Below, piece after piece: positions 1-7,803 of a stretch of 64,000 nucleotides of DNA; positions within the stretch are counted from its first letter, which is position 1; each line of letters begins with the position of its first letter. The DNA comes from Paramacrobiotus metropolitanus. Its lineage: Eukaryota > Tardigrada > Eutardigrada > Parachela > Macrobiotidae. Made by a program: the position numbers and the translations under genes. The stretch spans positions 558,001-622,000 of the forward strand of contig NW_026570309.1 of assembly GCF_019649055.1 (NCBI RefSeq). The letters run 5' to 3'. The notes below the pieces were generated by a model. That model was not told where the DNA came from, did no database searches, and was given only the letters and a program-made list of their open reading frames with translations.

Positions 1-17
1 TGATCCCAGTTAAATGC

Positions 18-680
18 ATGATCCGAACTCTTAAAGTCCAAAACGGGAGACTACCGAAAAGGATCGAGGCATATACACACGAAGTTAAGGTTGGAGACAC
101 AAAGGTCATGGCCATGCTGGACACAGGTGCTGAAACGTCGCTGATTAGCCGATGTTTCTGTGAGAAAAATGGTCTCCATATCTTACCGCTGCCACCAGAT
201 AAGCTGGTGAAGATAAATGGAATTAGCGGCACATCGGGCTTCGTAGTGACACACTACTGTGTGGCACCGGTAACTTTAAGGAAGCGAACCAGTCAACACT
301 CCTTCTACGTGCGTCCAAAAACCGATGACGTACAGGTCTTATTGGGATACGACTTCTTAGCCAAGAAGTTCGTATTGATCGATAATTACGGAGAGGAGGA
401 AGTTGAAGACGAACCGAAATCGACCGTTAAAGTTCAAGCCGGAAAGGTCACCGGACTTGCAAAAGGTGATGTAAAAACCAAGTCGGATCAAACGGTTAGC
501 CCAGTACCTGAGGCACTGGGAACAAAAGCGGTGAACCAACGAAGGGGGGGTTCATCCGCTCAACCGTCGTTATTGGAGCTAATGACAGCTATTCAAAAAG
601 AAATAGCGATCCGACTGGATAAACCAACTAAACCGACGCAAAGGGCAAACGTCGTTATCCCAGTACCAGAGGCACAATAA
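18..680 (+). CDS. Retropepsin-like aspartic protease of family B, ended by a premature stop
   Basis: The frame is open to the window edge, so the ATG at 18 is probably internal. The retropepsin active site DTGAETSLIS starts at residue 35, and the C-terminal partner motif LLGYDFL is at residues 108-114. This is the usual Asp-Thr-Gly plus hydrophobic-hydrophobic-Gly layout of a retroviral-type protease. In the family such an enzyme cleaves the gag-pol polyprotein inside the particle. Downstream residues are Lys/Glu-rich and contain copies of a PVPEA repeat. The stop TAA at 678-680 lies in one of these repeats. The same frame continues afterwards, so the stop looks like decay of this copy. The family A protease at 29277-28665 is its counterpart. 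Confidence 0.85.
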   Translation: MIRTLKVQNGRLPKRIEAYTHEVKVGDTKVMAMLDTGAETSLISRCFCEKNGLHILPLPPDKLVKINGISGTSGFVVTHYCVAPVTLRKRTSQHSFYVRPKTDDVQVLLGYDFLAKKFVLIDNYGEEEVEDEPKSTVKVQAGKVTGLAKGDVKTKSDQTVSPVPEALGTKAVNQRRGGSSAQPSLLELMTAIQKEIAIRLDKPTKPTQRANVVIPVPEAQ

Positions 681-814
681 ACGACGAAAGACATAACTTC
701 CTTAACGCTGGAACAGATAGCAGCGATACAAAAAGAAGCAGCCGTAGAAGCGAAACGAGCTCTCGTGCTTGGAATGGAGTTGGCAAAGTCTATCCCAGTA
801 CCAGAGGCACTGGG
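500..814 (+). repeat. Dispersed CCCAGT...ACTGGG repeat (PVPEA coding)
   Basis: Near-copies of a segment coding PVPEAxG begin at 500, 659 and 794, with a diverged fourth at 2080. Copies at 500 and 794 can fold: CCCAGT at 500-505 pairs with ACTGGG at 515-520, and CCCAGT at 794-799 with ACTGGG at 809-814. The 659 copy has lost the right arm, and that change creates the in-frame TAA. Confidence 0.6.
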
Positions 815-1256
815 AATAAAAACGACCAAAGTTTGGGATAATAAAAAATTTGAAAGGTCACGAGAATCTCCGAAAAGGATAATGGAAGATGAGCAGCTAT
901 TTATAAGCGAGATTCGTGATGCAGCGATTAAACAGCTGAAAGGTCATCAAGTCCAAAAAGAACTGGAGGTCATCGAGATCTCATCCGACTATGGTGAAAA
1001 TTCTAGATATGGTAAAGCAGAGCCAAAACAGAGATATGGTAAAGCAGAGCCAAACGTTACGGAAGACGAGAATATTAACCTGTTTGCATGTCTCGACAAG
1101 ATGACACTGGAAGAACGAATTAGCAGTTGCATCACGGATACAATGAGGATCCGTGTAGAGTGCAGCCTCAATGGAAATGCGAGGAATGCCGTCGAGAAGC
1201 TTATCAAGAGGATTTTTCAGAATGGCCGAAATGCAACGCAGCCACTGAAGACATGA
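681..1256 (+). pseudogene. Family B protease-to-RT spacer, same frame after the TAA stop
   Basis: This continues the protease frame directly after the TAA at 678-680. It is rich in Lys, Glu and Ala. It holds another PVPEALG copy and a tandem nine-residue duplication with core RYGKAEP. It ends at a TGA around 1254, just inside an AAAGGTCA hairpin (1250-1267), while the next frame (1127-1837) carries on with homology-bearing sequence. A one-base shift near 1200 is the likely reason. No catalytic domain is visible. Confidence 0.6.
1005..1056 (+). repeat. 27-bp tandem duplication
   Basis: Two adjacent copies of a 27-bp unit (1005-1031 and 1032-1056) encode RYGKAEPKQ followed by RYGKAEPNV. It is in frame and so looks like simple replication slippage. 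Confidence 0.85.
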
Positions 1257-1837
1257 AAGGTCATGTCCAAAAGGAAACGAAAAGTATCAGCAGGACTACT
1301 TCGATGTGGAACCAGCATGTCGAGCGTTACCATCGGCAACGCTACAAAGAGTGGTTATCCTGCGTCCGGAACTACATCGTTACAAGGGGGCGATGGTTCC
1401 ATTACTGGGAAAAATGTACTGACCAGCCGGAATCATCCGATCCAAAGGTCAACCAGGTTCGGGCACGATACAGAAGAGAGTTCTTCGAAGTGCTCGACGA
1501 AGGGGACTTGTGGGAAAATGCGAGGACGGATCTGTTCATGGACTTCCGTGTCAATCATTTGTACAAGGGAGAAGGAACAACGATCATATTCCCAACTGGA
1601 CTAGGCACACCAGCGTACCAGCTGTTCGAAAAGTTTTACATGGCATTGGAAGTAGGAGACCTGGAACTCTTCAACACATATTGGAAAGAGTTGGAATCCG
1701 AATTTCCCCCTCTGCCAGATAAAGATATACTTGAATTAAAGGTGTATCGTAAACGAAGAGAAGTTGGACCAGCTGGGTACCCAGTGAAAAAGAGAGTGAC
1801 CTTTGCACCAGTCCCTAAGGGAGCCCAGTATCCCTAG
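1127..1837 (+). pseudogene. Family B pol N-terminal spacer domain
   Basis: Only the part from about 1180 onward looks like the genuine frame; the first residues overlap the previous ORF. It is Trp/Tyr-rich and globular-looking. Near its end is the segment PVKKRVTF, which matches PVKKHVTF in the N-terminal part of family A pol (28023-24178). That places this region just upstream of reverse transcriptase in the polyprotein. It stops at TAG 1835-1837, but the same frame continues at 1838 and includes the ORF starting at 1859, so this stop interrupts what was one reading frame. No enzymatic motif is seen. Confidence 0.6.
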
Positions 1838-1858
1838 CGAGGCGATGAAAAGTGGTGC

Positions 1859-2850
1859 ATGTATGAAATGACACCCAACAACGAACTTTTAGCCGAAGAT
1901 TTAAAAGCAAATTGTGTTTTCATCGGGACTAAGAGACCGATTGGCTATGAGGAGGTTGTTGAGCCAGAAGAAGAAAGATCACCGAGAGCTTGGGAAATAG
2001 CACAAATGTTAACGAACCGAGGCGAAATGTGGGCAAAATTCAAAGAGGAACTCGAAAAGATCTCAGCAGGGCAAAATTACCCAGTAACTGAGGCAAAAAA
2101 CGACGACCAAAAGTCACTCGACAACGGTGAGGAAGGGCCACCGATCGAGAGAGGGCGATTAATGAGCCTCGAGGAAATTGATAAACTGGAAGGAACTGCT
2201 CCAGATAACGAAAGGTCGAACTCCGATGAGCAAAGGTCATCAACAAGAGTACGCGTAGCACGCAGCCACCCGAGGATCGCAGCGAAATACGGAAGAAAGA
2301 CAAAGGAAACGGGCAAACCTCTGCTCAAAAATCTTAAAGCGAAAAAACTTAGCGGTTCGCAGGGTGACGAAGGTGACCTTTCATCCGAAGAAGAAATCGA
2401 TGAACGCCCACTTGAAAGAAACTCAGTTAGTCACGCTGCAAACAATGATGCAGGTAGTCAATCAGACTCAGAGCGGACTAGTTCAAGCGACAATTCGACG
2501 ACATCGGAAGATTCCGGTGTCAATGACCTTTCGGAGCAAGAGGATCTGCTCGACCTCGACGAAGACGATGAAGTGAACGAGGAAACCGAGCAGGATATTA
2601 CAATCCGACGAACAAACGTGCAAAGGATGCGATTTGATAAGGAAAACGTCCGAGTCTATAGCGACCAACGGATCATTCTTAAACCATCCGTTTGCATACG
2701 CGTAAAGGTCAAAATGGGACGATTCGTACCAGCTAAGGAGAAGCTGATGTTCACACCGGTCTTCCAAATAGAAAAAGACGTTCAACCGTTAGCAGGTGTG
2801 ACCGATCATAGAGGAAGGTACTTTGATCTGGTCATCGCTAACCACAGTAC
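1859..2850 (+). CDS. Family B pol, segment immediately upstream of reverse transcriptase, cut at inversion junction
   Basis: A long acidic, Ser/Asp/Glu-rich linker runs to about residue 245. A folded segment follows, with RIILKPSVCIRVKVKMGRF and then FDLVIANHS. This aligns with the family A pol segment that has SVKAHQKGRISDD and DIYVANFSNQ just before RT. In A that is followed by RRIIKKGTWLG. In B the matching KRQVVKKGQFLG is not here but at the start of the minus-strand block at 24177. After codon 330 the frame runs into family A sequence read out of frame, so the last 15 residues of the apparent ORF (to 2896) are chimeric and not biological. Confidence 0.8.
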
Positions 2851-2851
2851 C
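2848..2851. other. Inversion junction 1: B pol / A integrase
   Basis: Left of this point the sequence codes ...DLVIANHS of family B. From the TAC at 2848 it codes YHPQGRG followed by VERQM of family A integrase, in a different frame. The bases GTAC around the joint could belong to either side, so a 2-4 bp microhomology is possible. The reciprocal joint is at 24177/24178. Confidence 0.85.
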
Positions 2852-3228
2852 ACCCGCAGGGAAGAGGACTCGTTGAGAGGCAGATGCAGTGGATAGGCGA
2901 CGGCCTATCCATGCTAGCAGGCAGAGCAAACGAAAAGAGATGGGATGAATTTCTCCCATTTCTTGTGGCAGCATATAATCGCACAGTGCAGAAGACAATT
3001 CATCATTCGCCATTTTATATGCTGTATGCCAGAGAACAGTCACTTCCAGGTGACACAATCACGCAGACAAATTTGCCAGAGGATTATGACAACATCGACG
3101 ATTACTTGGAGAAATTCAAGTATCGTTTAAATGTTGCTCATGACGCAGCCAGAGCGTATATCGATGATGATTTTAAAAAGAAAGTTGAGGCATATAACCA
3201 GAAAAGTCTAAGCCAGATTTTACCGTAG
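2848..3228 (+). pseudogene. Family A integrase, end of catalytic core
   Basis: This starts at the inversion joint with YHPQGRGLVERQM. The Glu of VER is in the position of the third acidic residue of the DDE integrase triad; the two Asp residues are in the other half of the element near 24.2-24.4 kb. Then come the usual Ty3/gypsy segment FLVAAYNRTVQKTIHHSPFY and a coiled stretch ending QKS. The frame then shifts by one base in an A-run near 3205, and the C-terminal domain continues in the frame of the 3234 ORF. Integrase inserts element cDNA into chromosomes. This copy is cut by the inversion and by the frameshift, so it cannot make active protein. Confidence 0.85.
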
Positions 3229-3233
3229 GCAGT

Positions 3234-3995
3234 TTGGTTAATTTGCGCCAGGAACAGAAGAAAGGTGAATCAAAGGACCTTCGTTTTAAATACGACGGCC
3301 CTTTTGAAGTTGTTAAATTTCCATCAGAGAATCAAGTCGCCATTATCCGCAGAGATTTTCCCTACGACTCAGATGTTGTAGCCATTGACCGTTTGAAATC
3401 TTATACGCCAGAGGATCCCGAGTTTAGTACGCCAATTAAAACTCGCATTATACTCAGCGATATTGATAACACCAAGCAGATTAAGCCATTAACAAAAGCG
3501 AAATTAGCCAAAAATCAGAGACCGATATCAGAGAATAAACCGTCAACTGGACTTTTAAAAATGAAGTTAAAAGTGCCGAAAAAGCCAAAAAATATCAGCG
3601 AAGATAAAGTGTTACCGGATAGTACTGTAATTCAGCCAGTCAGCGACTCAAGTACTGATTCGGGCATTACTGCTCAAACCGGTACGAGCTCAGAGGATAG
3701 GCCAGCTAGTGGGGAACCTTCCCCTCCGCCAGAAAATAAAGCCAGAAAATCTGTAAAACGTAAATCGAAGAAAGCCAGTGTAGAGACAGATACATCAGAA
3801 TCGTCCAGTGATTCTGATGGTAGTTGGACAATAACAGCAAATAGTAAAGGCAAAGTTAAAATCAAACGGCATCGTCAGACGCCGAATGATTTGTTAACCC
3901 AACCTCTTGAATCAGAGACAGACGCAGAAGACGCAGATCTTGTGGAAAAACTTACACGCCAGAAACGTCGTAAACCGCGATTCCCAGCCAGTTAA
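3234..3995 (+). CDS. Family A integrase C-terminal GPY/F-like domain with charged tail
   Basis: The frame begins upstream of the nominal start, where KPDFTVGSLVNLRQ can be read. The motif RFKYDGPFEVVKF at about residues 17-30 matches the GPY/F-type integrase C-terminal domain of Ty3/gypsy elements, which binds DNA or chromatin. A long Lys/Ser/Asp tail follows, ending with a segment (TPNDLLTQ...EKLTRQKRRK) that resembles the end of the family B tail at 20113. No chromodomain is recognisable. It is separated from the integrase core only by a one-base shift, so the two were one polyprotein. Confidence 0.75.
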   Translation: MVNLRQEQKKGESKDLRFKYDGPFEVVKFPSENQVAIIRRDFPYDSDVVAIDRLKSYTPEDPEFSTPIKTRIILSDIDNTKQIKPLTKAKLAKNQRPISENKPSTGLLKMKLKVPKKPKNISEDKVLPDSTVIQPVSDSSTDSGITAQTGTSSEDRPASGEPSPPPENKARKSVKRKSKKASVETDTSESSSDSDGSWTITANSKGKVKIKRHRQTPNDLLTQPLESETDAEDADLVEKLTRQKRRKPRFPAS

Positions 3996-4640
3996 TAATG
4001 TTTTCATAACTTTATTGCCAGAGAAACACTGGTATGGGGTACATATTAGGTCATCTTAATATTTTATTCAGTGTTCACTGAACTTAAGCAGTTTGCCAGT
4101 GAGCTTCGCAGAGTGAACTCCATAAATCAATGCATTGCATGGTACAGTGAATCGGTAGAATTGTGTCAGTATTAATCAGCACCGCATTGCATGGCACAAC
4201 ATCGTGTTGTGTTGTATAATTTTGTCTATTATCAGAGATCATAAGAGATGTACTGTACGACATTGCATTGCTGGTTAGCCAGTTATCAGTGAAATACGCA
4301 TCACGCATTGCATTGGTAGCAGCGAAAAATCAGAGAATTATCAGAGAATTAATATCACATTACATGCATTGCGTGGTAGCATTATTTTAAAATCAGAGAA
4401 ATATCAGAGAATTACACTGGATATTAGCGCAGTGTACGGCGTAGTACATATCGTATTGCACCGTACTTCGCAGTGATTATCAGAGAATTTAATCAGATTC
4501 CGCGTTTTAGGAATTCTGCTTAAATTATTATCAGAGAAAAAATAGCTAAATTAATTGTTAATTTAGTTATTAGGCCATTTTTCGCAGCAATGGAATCATC
4601 GCCTTTAATCAGTGTTAATTGTTGCCATTTTTCCTTGCAG
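3996..4640 (+). repeat. Family A non-coding spacer rich in TCAGAGAA and LTR/PBS-like repeats
   Basis: No ORF is credible here. TCAGAGAA occurs at 4330, 4341, 4393, 4404, 4480 and 4531. A second recurring string, GCATTGCATGG or close variants, occurs at 4132, 4184, 4305 and 4366. The copies at 4305 and 4366 continue into GGTAGCA, reproducing the junction of the LTR end (GCATTGCA) with the PBS (TGGTAGCAG). Confidence 0.7.
4631..4640 (+). promoter_or_regulatory. Candidate 3' splice site for the accessory mRNA
   Basis: A pyrimidine-rich tract ends in CCTTGCAG directly before the ATG at 4641. This suggests that the accessory gene is expressed from a spliced or trans-spliced RNA, as downstream genes of retroviruses are. 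A similar acceptor-like tract, ending GATTGCAG, lies just before the homologous family B ORF at 14541. Confidence 0.5.
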
Positions 4641-6458
4641 ATGGCTTATGCCAAGTATTACGATAGCCAGTGCAGCGGATGTTATCAGAATACTCTTCGT
4701 CGCCCATGCGCAGAATGTCTTCTGACAGCGATTGAAGACACAGATGGCCAGGTTTTCGCACTCGTATCAGAGGTTGTTCTTGGAAATCTCAACGCATACG
4801 AGCGATTACGCCAGAGAGATTTGTGGCAGTATGTGGAGCGCAATCCCAGTTATCATCAGCGAGTCTACAGCGCAGTTGTCCAGCATATCAAGCAGATTAC
4901 GTTGTGGAATCATGAGACTCCACCTCCAGAACCGCGCCAAATGGATGAGCGTCGTCCACCTCAGCCAGTGACAGCTCATCGAGATCAGCGAACCGGCAGC
5001 GCCCCATTATTGCCACGTCCAGTTCAGCAGCAGCAGTCGCAGACGCGTTACGCGGATGTGACACGGGATCAGCGCAGTGATTCTCGCCAGTCAAGCAGCA
5101 GTCAGCCAGAGCAGCGCCAGAGAGGAGGACCAAGGATTAGTTATAATCCTTTTAGTGGTCCACAGTTTGAGCTACAGATGGTAAGAACTTACAGTGAATC
5201 AGCCAGTATTGCATCAGTGTCAGATGATTGTTCAATCCCGTCACAGACATCAGAGAAGAAGCCAGATCCGAAGGAAGTTATGCCAGAGTTGGATTCAGTG
5301 GAAAATCATGTGAAAATGATTATGAAGCATATGGACTTGAGTAATCAGAGACGCTCCGCAGAATATCATGCAGCGATTACACTTGTGGTTCAGGACTTCC
5401 ACGAGTTTGAACGCGAACTGGATTTATACGCAGCGATGAGAAATTCCCACTGGAAGACAGAGCAGCCTTACGGCAGAGAACTGTTTTATGCATACGCAGA
5501 TATCCGGCAGAATGGACTCGCAGGTTATCTGGGTTTGAATGAACTCAGTGACCCGATCAGTAAAGTTGATTACGAGAAGTTGTCGCAGTTCATGTATCAT
5601 GGGAAAACGTATTATTTGGATATCTTGTATCAGTGGATCAGTCCGTTCGCCAATCCCGCAATGTTTTTGGTTGGATGTAAGGCAGCTTCACACTGCCTCC
5701 GCATCTGGAAAATCGCCAGAGAACTTCCAGAGATGCAATGGGAAGACCCGGATAAATTCAAGGAAATTCGTACCTTTTTTGGTCGAATGTTGGCAGCGTT
5801 GTTAGGCCAGTGGAACAGCAATCGTTTCGTATATGATCGCAAAGAGCCAGCTCGTATGGTGCGTCATTTCCGTGGAATTGGCACGCCACTGAATGAAATT
5901 GATCAGAAACGGTTGTATAACGCAGCGATAGCCAGAGAAGAGAAATTAGCCAGGGAAATTCCGAAACCATTCGTTCGGAATCCATTTGACGCTATCGGTG
6001 AACATCAGAAGAACTTGGATCGCAACTTTAAAAAGCGAGGGATCACGGAGATTTCCTCTAGCCAGGGTGATGGTCAGCGCAGTGTTGCACCGTCACCTAC
6101 CAGCCCGGATCAGCCACCGCCAAAGAAAGTCGCAGAGAAGGCGCCAGATACTTCCAAGAAGAAAGTTACGTTGGAACTCACCTTGGCAACGGCAGCGATG
6201 CAGAACACTACTCTTGCTGAGAGTAATGTTATCAGTGACGCAGATAAGATGGATACATCTATCCCGGCAGCGGCAGAATCAGAGAAAACGGATGAATCAA
6301 CCGGCAAACCAGTGGAATCAGAGAAACCACCAGCGGAACCGGTTGAATCAGAGAAGCCAGCAGGTAAAACTGACACAGACATTATCAGTGATACAGCCAG
6401 TAAAGTTATCGAAATGCACTCTGACGAAAGTGTGGACGGCATTCCAGATGCAAACTGA
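4641..6458 (+). CDS. Family A 3' accessory protein: C4 zinc-like domain fused to IRQNGL domain
   Basis: About 605 residues from the ATG placed right after a splice-acceptor-like site; the open frame starts 17 codons earlier at 4590. The N-terminus has C11-x2-C14-x8-C23-x2-C26, a probable zinc-binding site, then a helical segment. A Gln/Arg/Ser-rich linker follows (about residues 100-215). A second folded domain (about 215-410) contains YADIRQNGL, a Tyr/Trp-rich run and NPAMFLVGCKAA. The tail is repetitive ESEKP/EPVESEK. Both folded domains have separate homologs in family B: the C4 domain in 14541-12856 and the IRQNGL domain in 12787-11560. So one A gene equals two B genes. It is not a retroviral envelope: no signal peptide or membrane segment is visible. 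A nucleic-acid-binding or nucleocapsid-like role is only a guess. Confidence 0.8.
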   Translation: MAYAKYYDSQCSGCYQNTLRRPCAECLLTAIEDTDGQVFALVSEVVLGNLNAYERLRQRDLWQYVERNPSYHQRVYSAVVQHIKQITLWNHETPPPEPRQMDERRPPQPVTAHRDQRTGSAPLLPRPVQQQQSQTRYADVTRDQRSDSRQSSSSQPEQRQRGGPRISYNPFSGPQFELQMVRTYSESASIASVSDDCSIPSQTSEKKPDPKEVMPELDSVENHVKMIMKHMDLSNQRRSAEYHAAITLVVQDFHEFERELDLYAAMRNSHWKTEQPYGRELFYAYADIRQNGLAGYLGLNELSDPISKVDYEKLSQFMYHGKTYYLDILYQWISPFANPAMFLVGCKAASHCLRIWKIARELPEMQWEDPDKFKEIRTFFGRMLAALLGQWNSNRFVYDRKEPARMVRHFRGIGTPLNEIDQKRLYNAAIAREEKLAREIPKPFVRNPFDAIGEHQKNLDRNFKKRGITEISSSQGDGQRSVAPSPTSPDQPPPKKVAEKAPDTSKKKVTLELTLATAAMQNTTLAESNVISDADKMDTSIPAAAESEKTDESTGKPVESEKPPAEPVESEKPAGKTDTDIISDTASKVIEMHSDESVDGIPDAN

Positions 6459-7357
6459 GGGGAATGTATCAGTGATTTGCCATTCATACTTGCCAGAGAT
6501 GCATCAGTGCATTTATCAGTAAAATTCGGAAACTCCACGGGCAGATACGGCTCGTGCGAGTTGGATTGGATACTCCTTGGGCAGATACGGCCCTTGTGAG
6601 TCGGATTTGGAATGTCCCGCTTGGACTGGATGGATTGTACCCGCCAGCGGAGTTCCGGTATTTTTCTTTTGTTTCTCATAACTGACCAAATTCCTGTTTT
6701 TGATTAATGATTAATTAGCGTTCTTTCATTTCGATGGAATTTTATTTTTGGTAAATTAACTTTAAGGCCATAAGCCAAATTTTATTCGCCATTACGGCCA
6801 TGATGTCTTTTAACTGTTTTCATTGTAAGACACAGAGTGCCAGAGATATCGCAGTAAAGCATTACCGTTATCAGAGCACATATTCATTTCATTTAGCCAA
6901 TTATGTAGCCAATCTTTATTACTCGGTCAGTGATAGCACAACTACTTAAACGCAGAAAATGGCGCAGAGAAGTTGAAAATTCAGCCTCTTTTGACTGGAC
7001 AGTGTCGAATACTTCGAGGATCGTCGGTTTCGTCTAGGCAGTGTCAATCGGTGCAGCCAGCTTGAGCAGGCATGATCAGCTCCATTGATCGCGACAGAGT
7101 GAGATCACACACGATGTGAGGTGTAGCCAACCAAGTGGACAAGCCAAGACGTTGACTCGTTGCAGGCATCGGCTGGTGCTTGTTGCGACGTAGCGTCGAC
7201 CGTCCCCGCGGCGATACTCACGGGCTGTTTCAGGTCTCCGGGAGATGTTCCGTGATTTCGGGTGAAGTCATGTCGGTTCAGGGGAAGTTGTGTTTGTTGG
7301 CATTGCTTATTCGGGGCTTCCGGGCCTCGGGGGACCTCGGCACCCCACCCAGTGGCA
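6459..7357 (+). other. Family A 3' untranslated region with a 38-bp tandem repeat
   Basis: No credible coding region. A diverged tandem pair (about 6531-6565 and 6569-6603) shares the core GGGCAGATACGGC. CAG-containing element motifs continue, and the stretch ends in the hairpin box before the LTR. Confidence 0.6.
7325..7357 (+). promoter_or_regulatory. Conserved hairpin box at the 3' LTR boundary (family A copy)
   Basis: GGGG at 7330-7333 can pair with CCCC at 7343-7346 around the loop ACCTCGGCA. The box ends with GGCA at the first base of the LTR. Family B has the same box at 10897-10863 with a GAGGG/CCCTC stem and the same loop. It occupies the position expected for the plus-strand primer, although it is not a classical polypurine tract. 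Confidence 0.6.
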
Positions 7358-7780
7358 TGAGAGAGACTTCGTGGAGGTGGTCAGGCTATAGACGTCTCGT
7401 ACCGCCTTGCGGAGGATCGCCCAGTGATACGTGTTTTGTATGTATTTGCCAGTGTATGCAGCCATATTGCAGGTATATTCAGCAGTGGATGTACGAGTGC
7501 TTACCGAGTGCACACGTACATCCGGTTCAGAGCCAGCGTATCAGCGTATCAGCAGTATGCAAATTATCAACGGATAATTTGCTCAGTTCGCGGTGTGTTT
7601 TATGTCAGCTTGTCAGCCACATCTCTGTGTCATAGTATGAGCGATGTTATAGTGATTTTTGGTGATTTTTGGTGTTGGGAAGAGTAAAAGAGGATTTTAT
7701 GTCTTCCTGTTGTGTTCTCGTCCCGTATTTCCGGTAGATATAGCTGCAGGCACCTCACGTAGATCTCGGCCTGCATTGCA
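7358..7780 (+). repeat. Family A 3' LTR (423 bp)
   Basis: It starts TGAGAGAGAC and ends CTGCATTGCA, with the expected TG...CA ends. It matches the reverse complement of 32925-33362 throughout the parts I compared, including an identical 87-residue translation in both. One indel near 7700 has 9 bases here against 24 in the other copy. The short ORFs inside it are not genes. Confidence 0.93.
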
Positions 7781-7784
7781 CTGC
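7781..7784. repeat. Target-site duplication of family A, CTGC
   Basis: CTGC follows the 3' LTR. The bases flanking the 5' LTR (33363-33366, GCAG) are the same 4-mer when read in the element's orientation. Four bp is in the normal range for Ty3/gypsy integration. Confidence 0.75.
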
Positions 7785-7803
7785 TAGCAGTCTAGCTGTA
7801 TAC

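Larger units (their letters stand above)
1..2850 (+). mobile_element. Family B giant Ty3/gypsy element, 5' part (open at left edge, cut by inversion)
   Basis: This is the 5' portion of a long LTR retrotransposon. In order it holds a retropepsin domain, a spacer region, and the N-terminal part of pol just before reverse transcriptase. LTR, PBS and gag must lie left of the window. It stops at 2850, where family A integrase sequence begins. The continuation of its pol is found on the minus strand from 24177 downward. The reading frame is broken by TAA at 678-680, a frame change near 1200 and TAG at 1835-1837. The motif AAAGGTCA recurs about eight times in this stretch, as it does in the other half of B. 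Confidence 0.85.
2848..7780 (+). mobile_element. Family A Ty3/gypsy element, 3' part including 3' LTR
   Basis: It contains the end of the integrase core, the integrase C-terminal domain, a repeat-rich non-coding stretch, an accessory gene, a 3' untranslated region and the 3' LTR. The missing upstream part is the minus-strand block 33362-24178, which stops inside the integrase core exactly where this block takes over. Together they give an element of about 14.1 kb. The 3' LTR at 7358-7780 matches the LTR at 33362-32925, and both are flanked by CTGC when oriented as one element. Confidence 0.9.

Noticed and set aside
4590-4640. Upstream ATG at 4590 as the start of the A accessory protein
   Set aside because: A splice-acceptor-like tract lies between it and the ATG at 4641, and the 17 extra residues have no counterpart in B.
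7424-7687. 87-residue ORF also found identically at 33033-33296
   Set aside because: Both lie inside the LTRs; the identity comes from the duplicated LTR, not from a gene.
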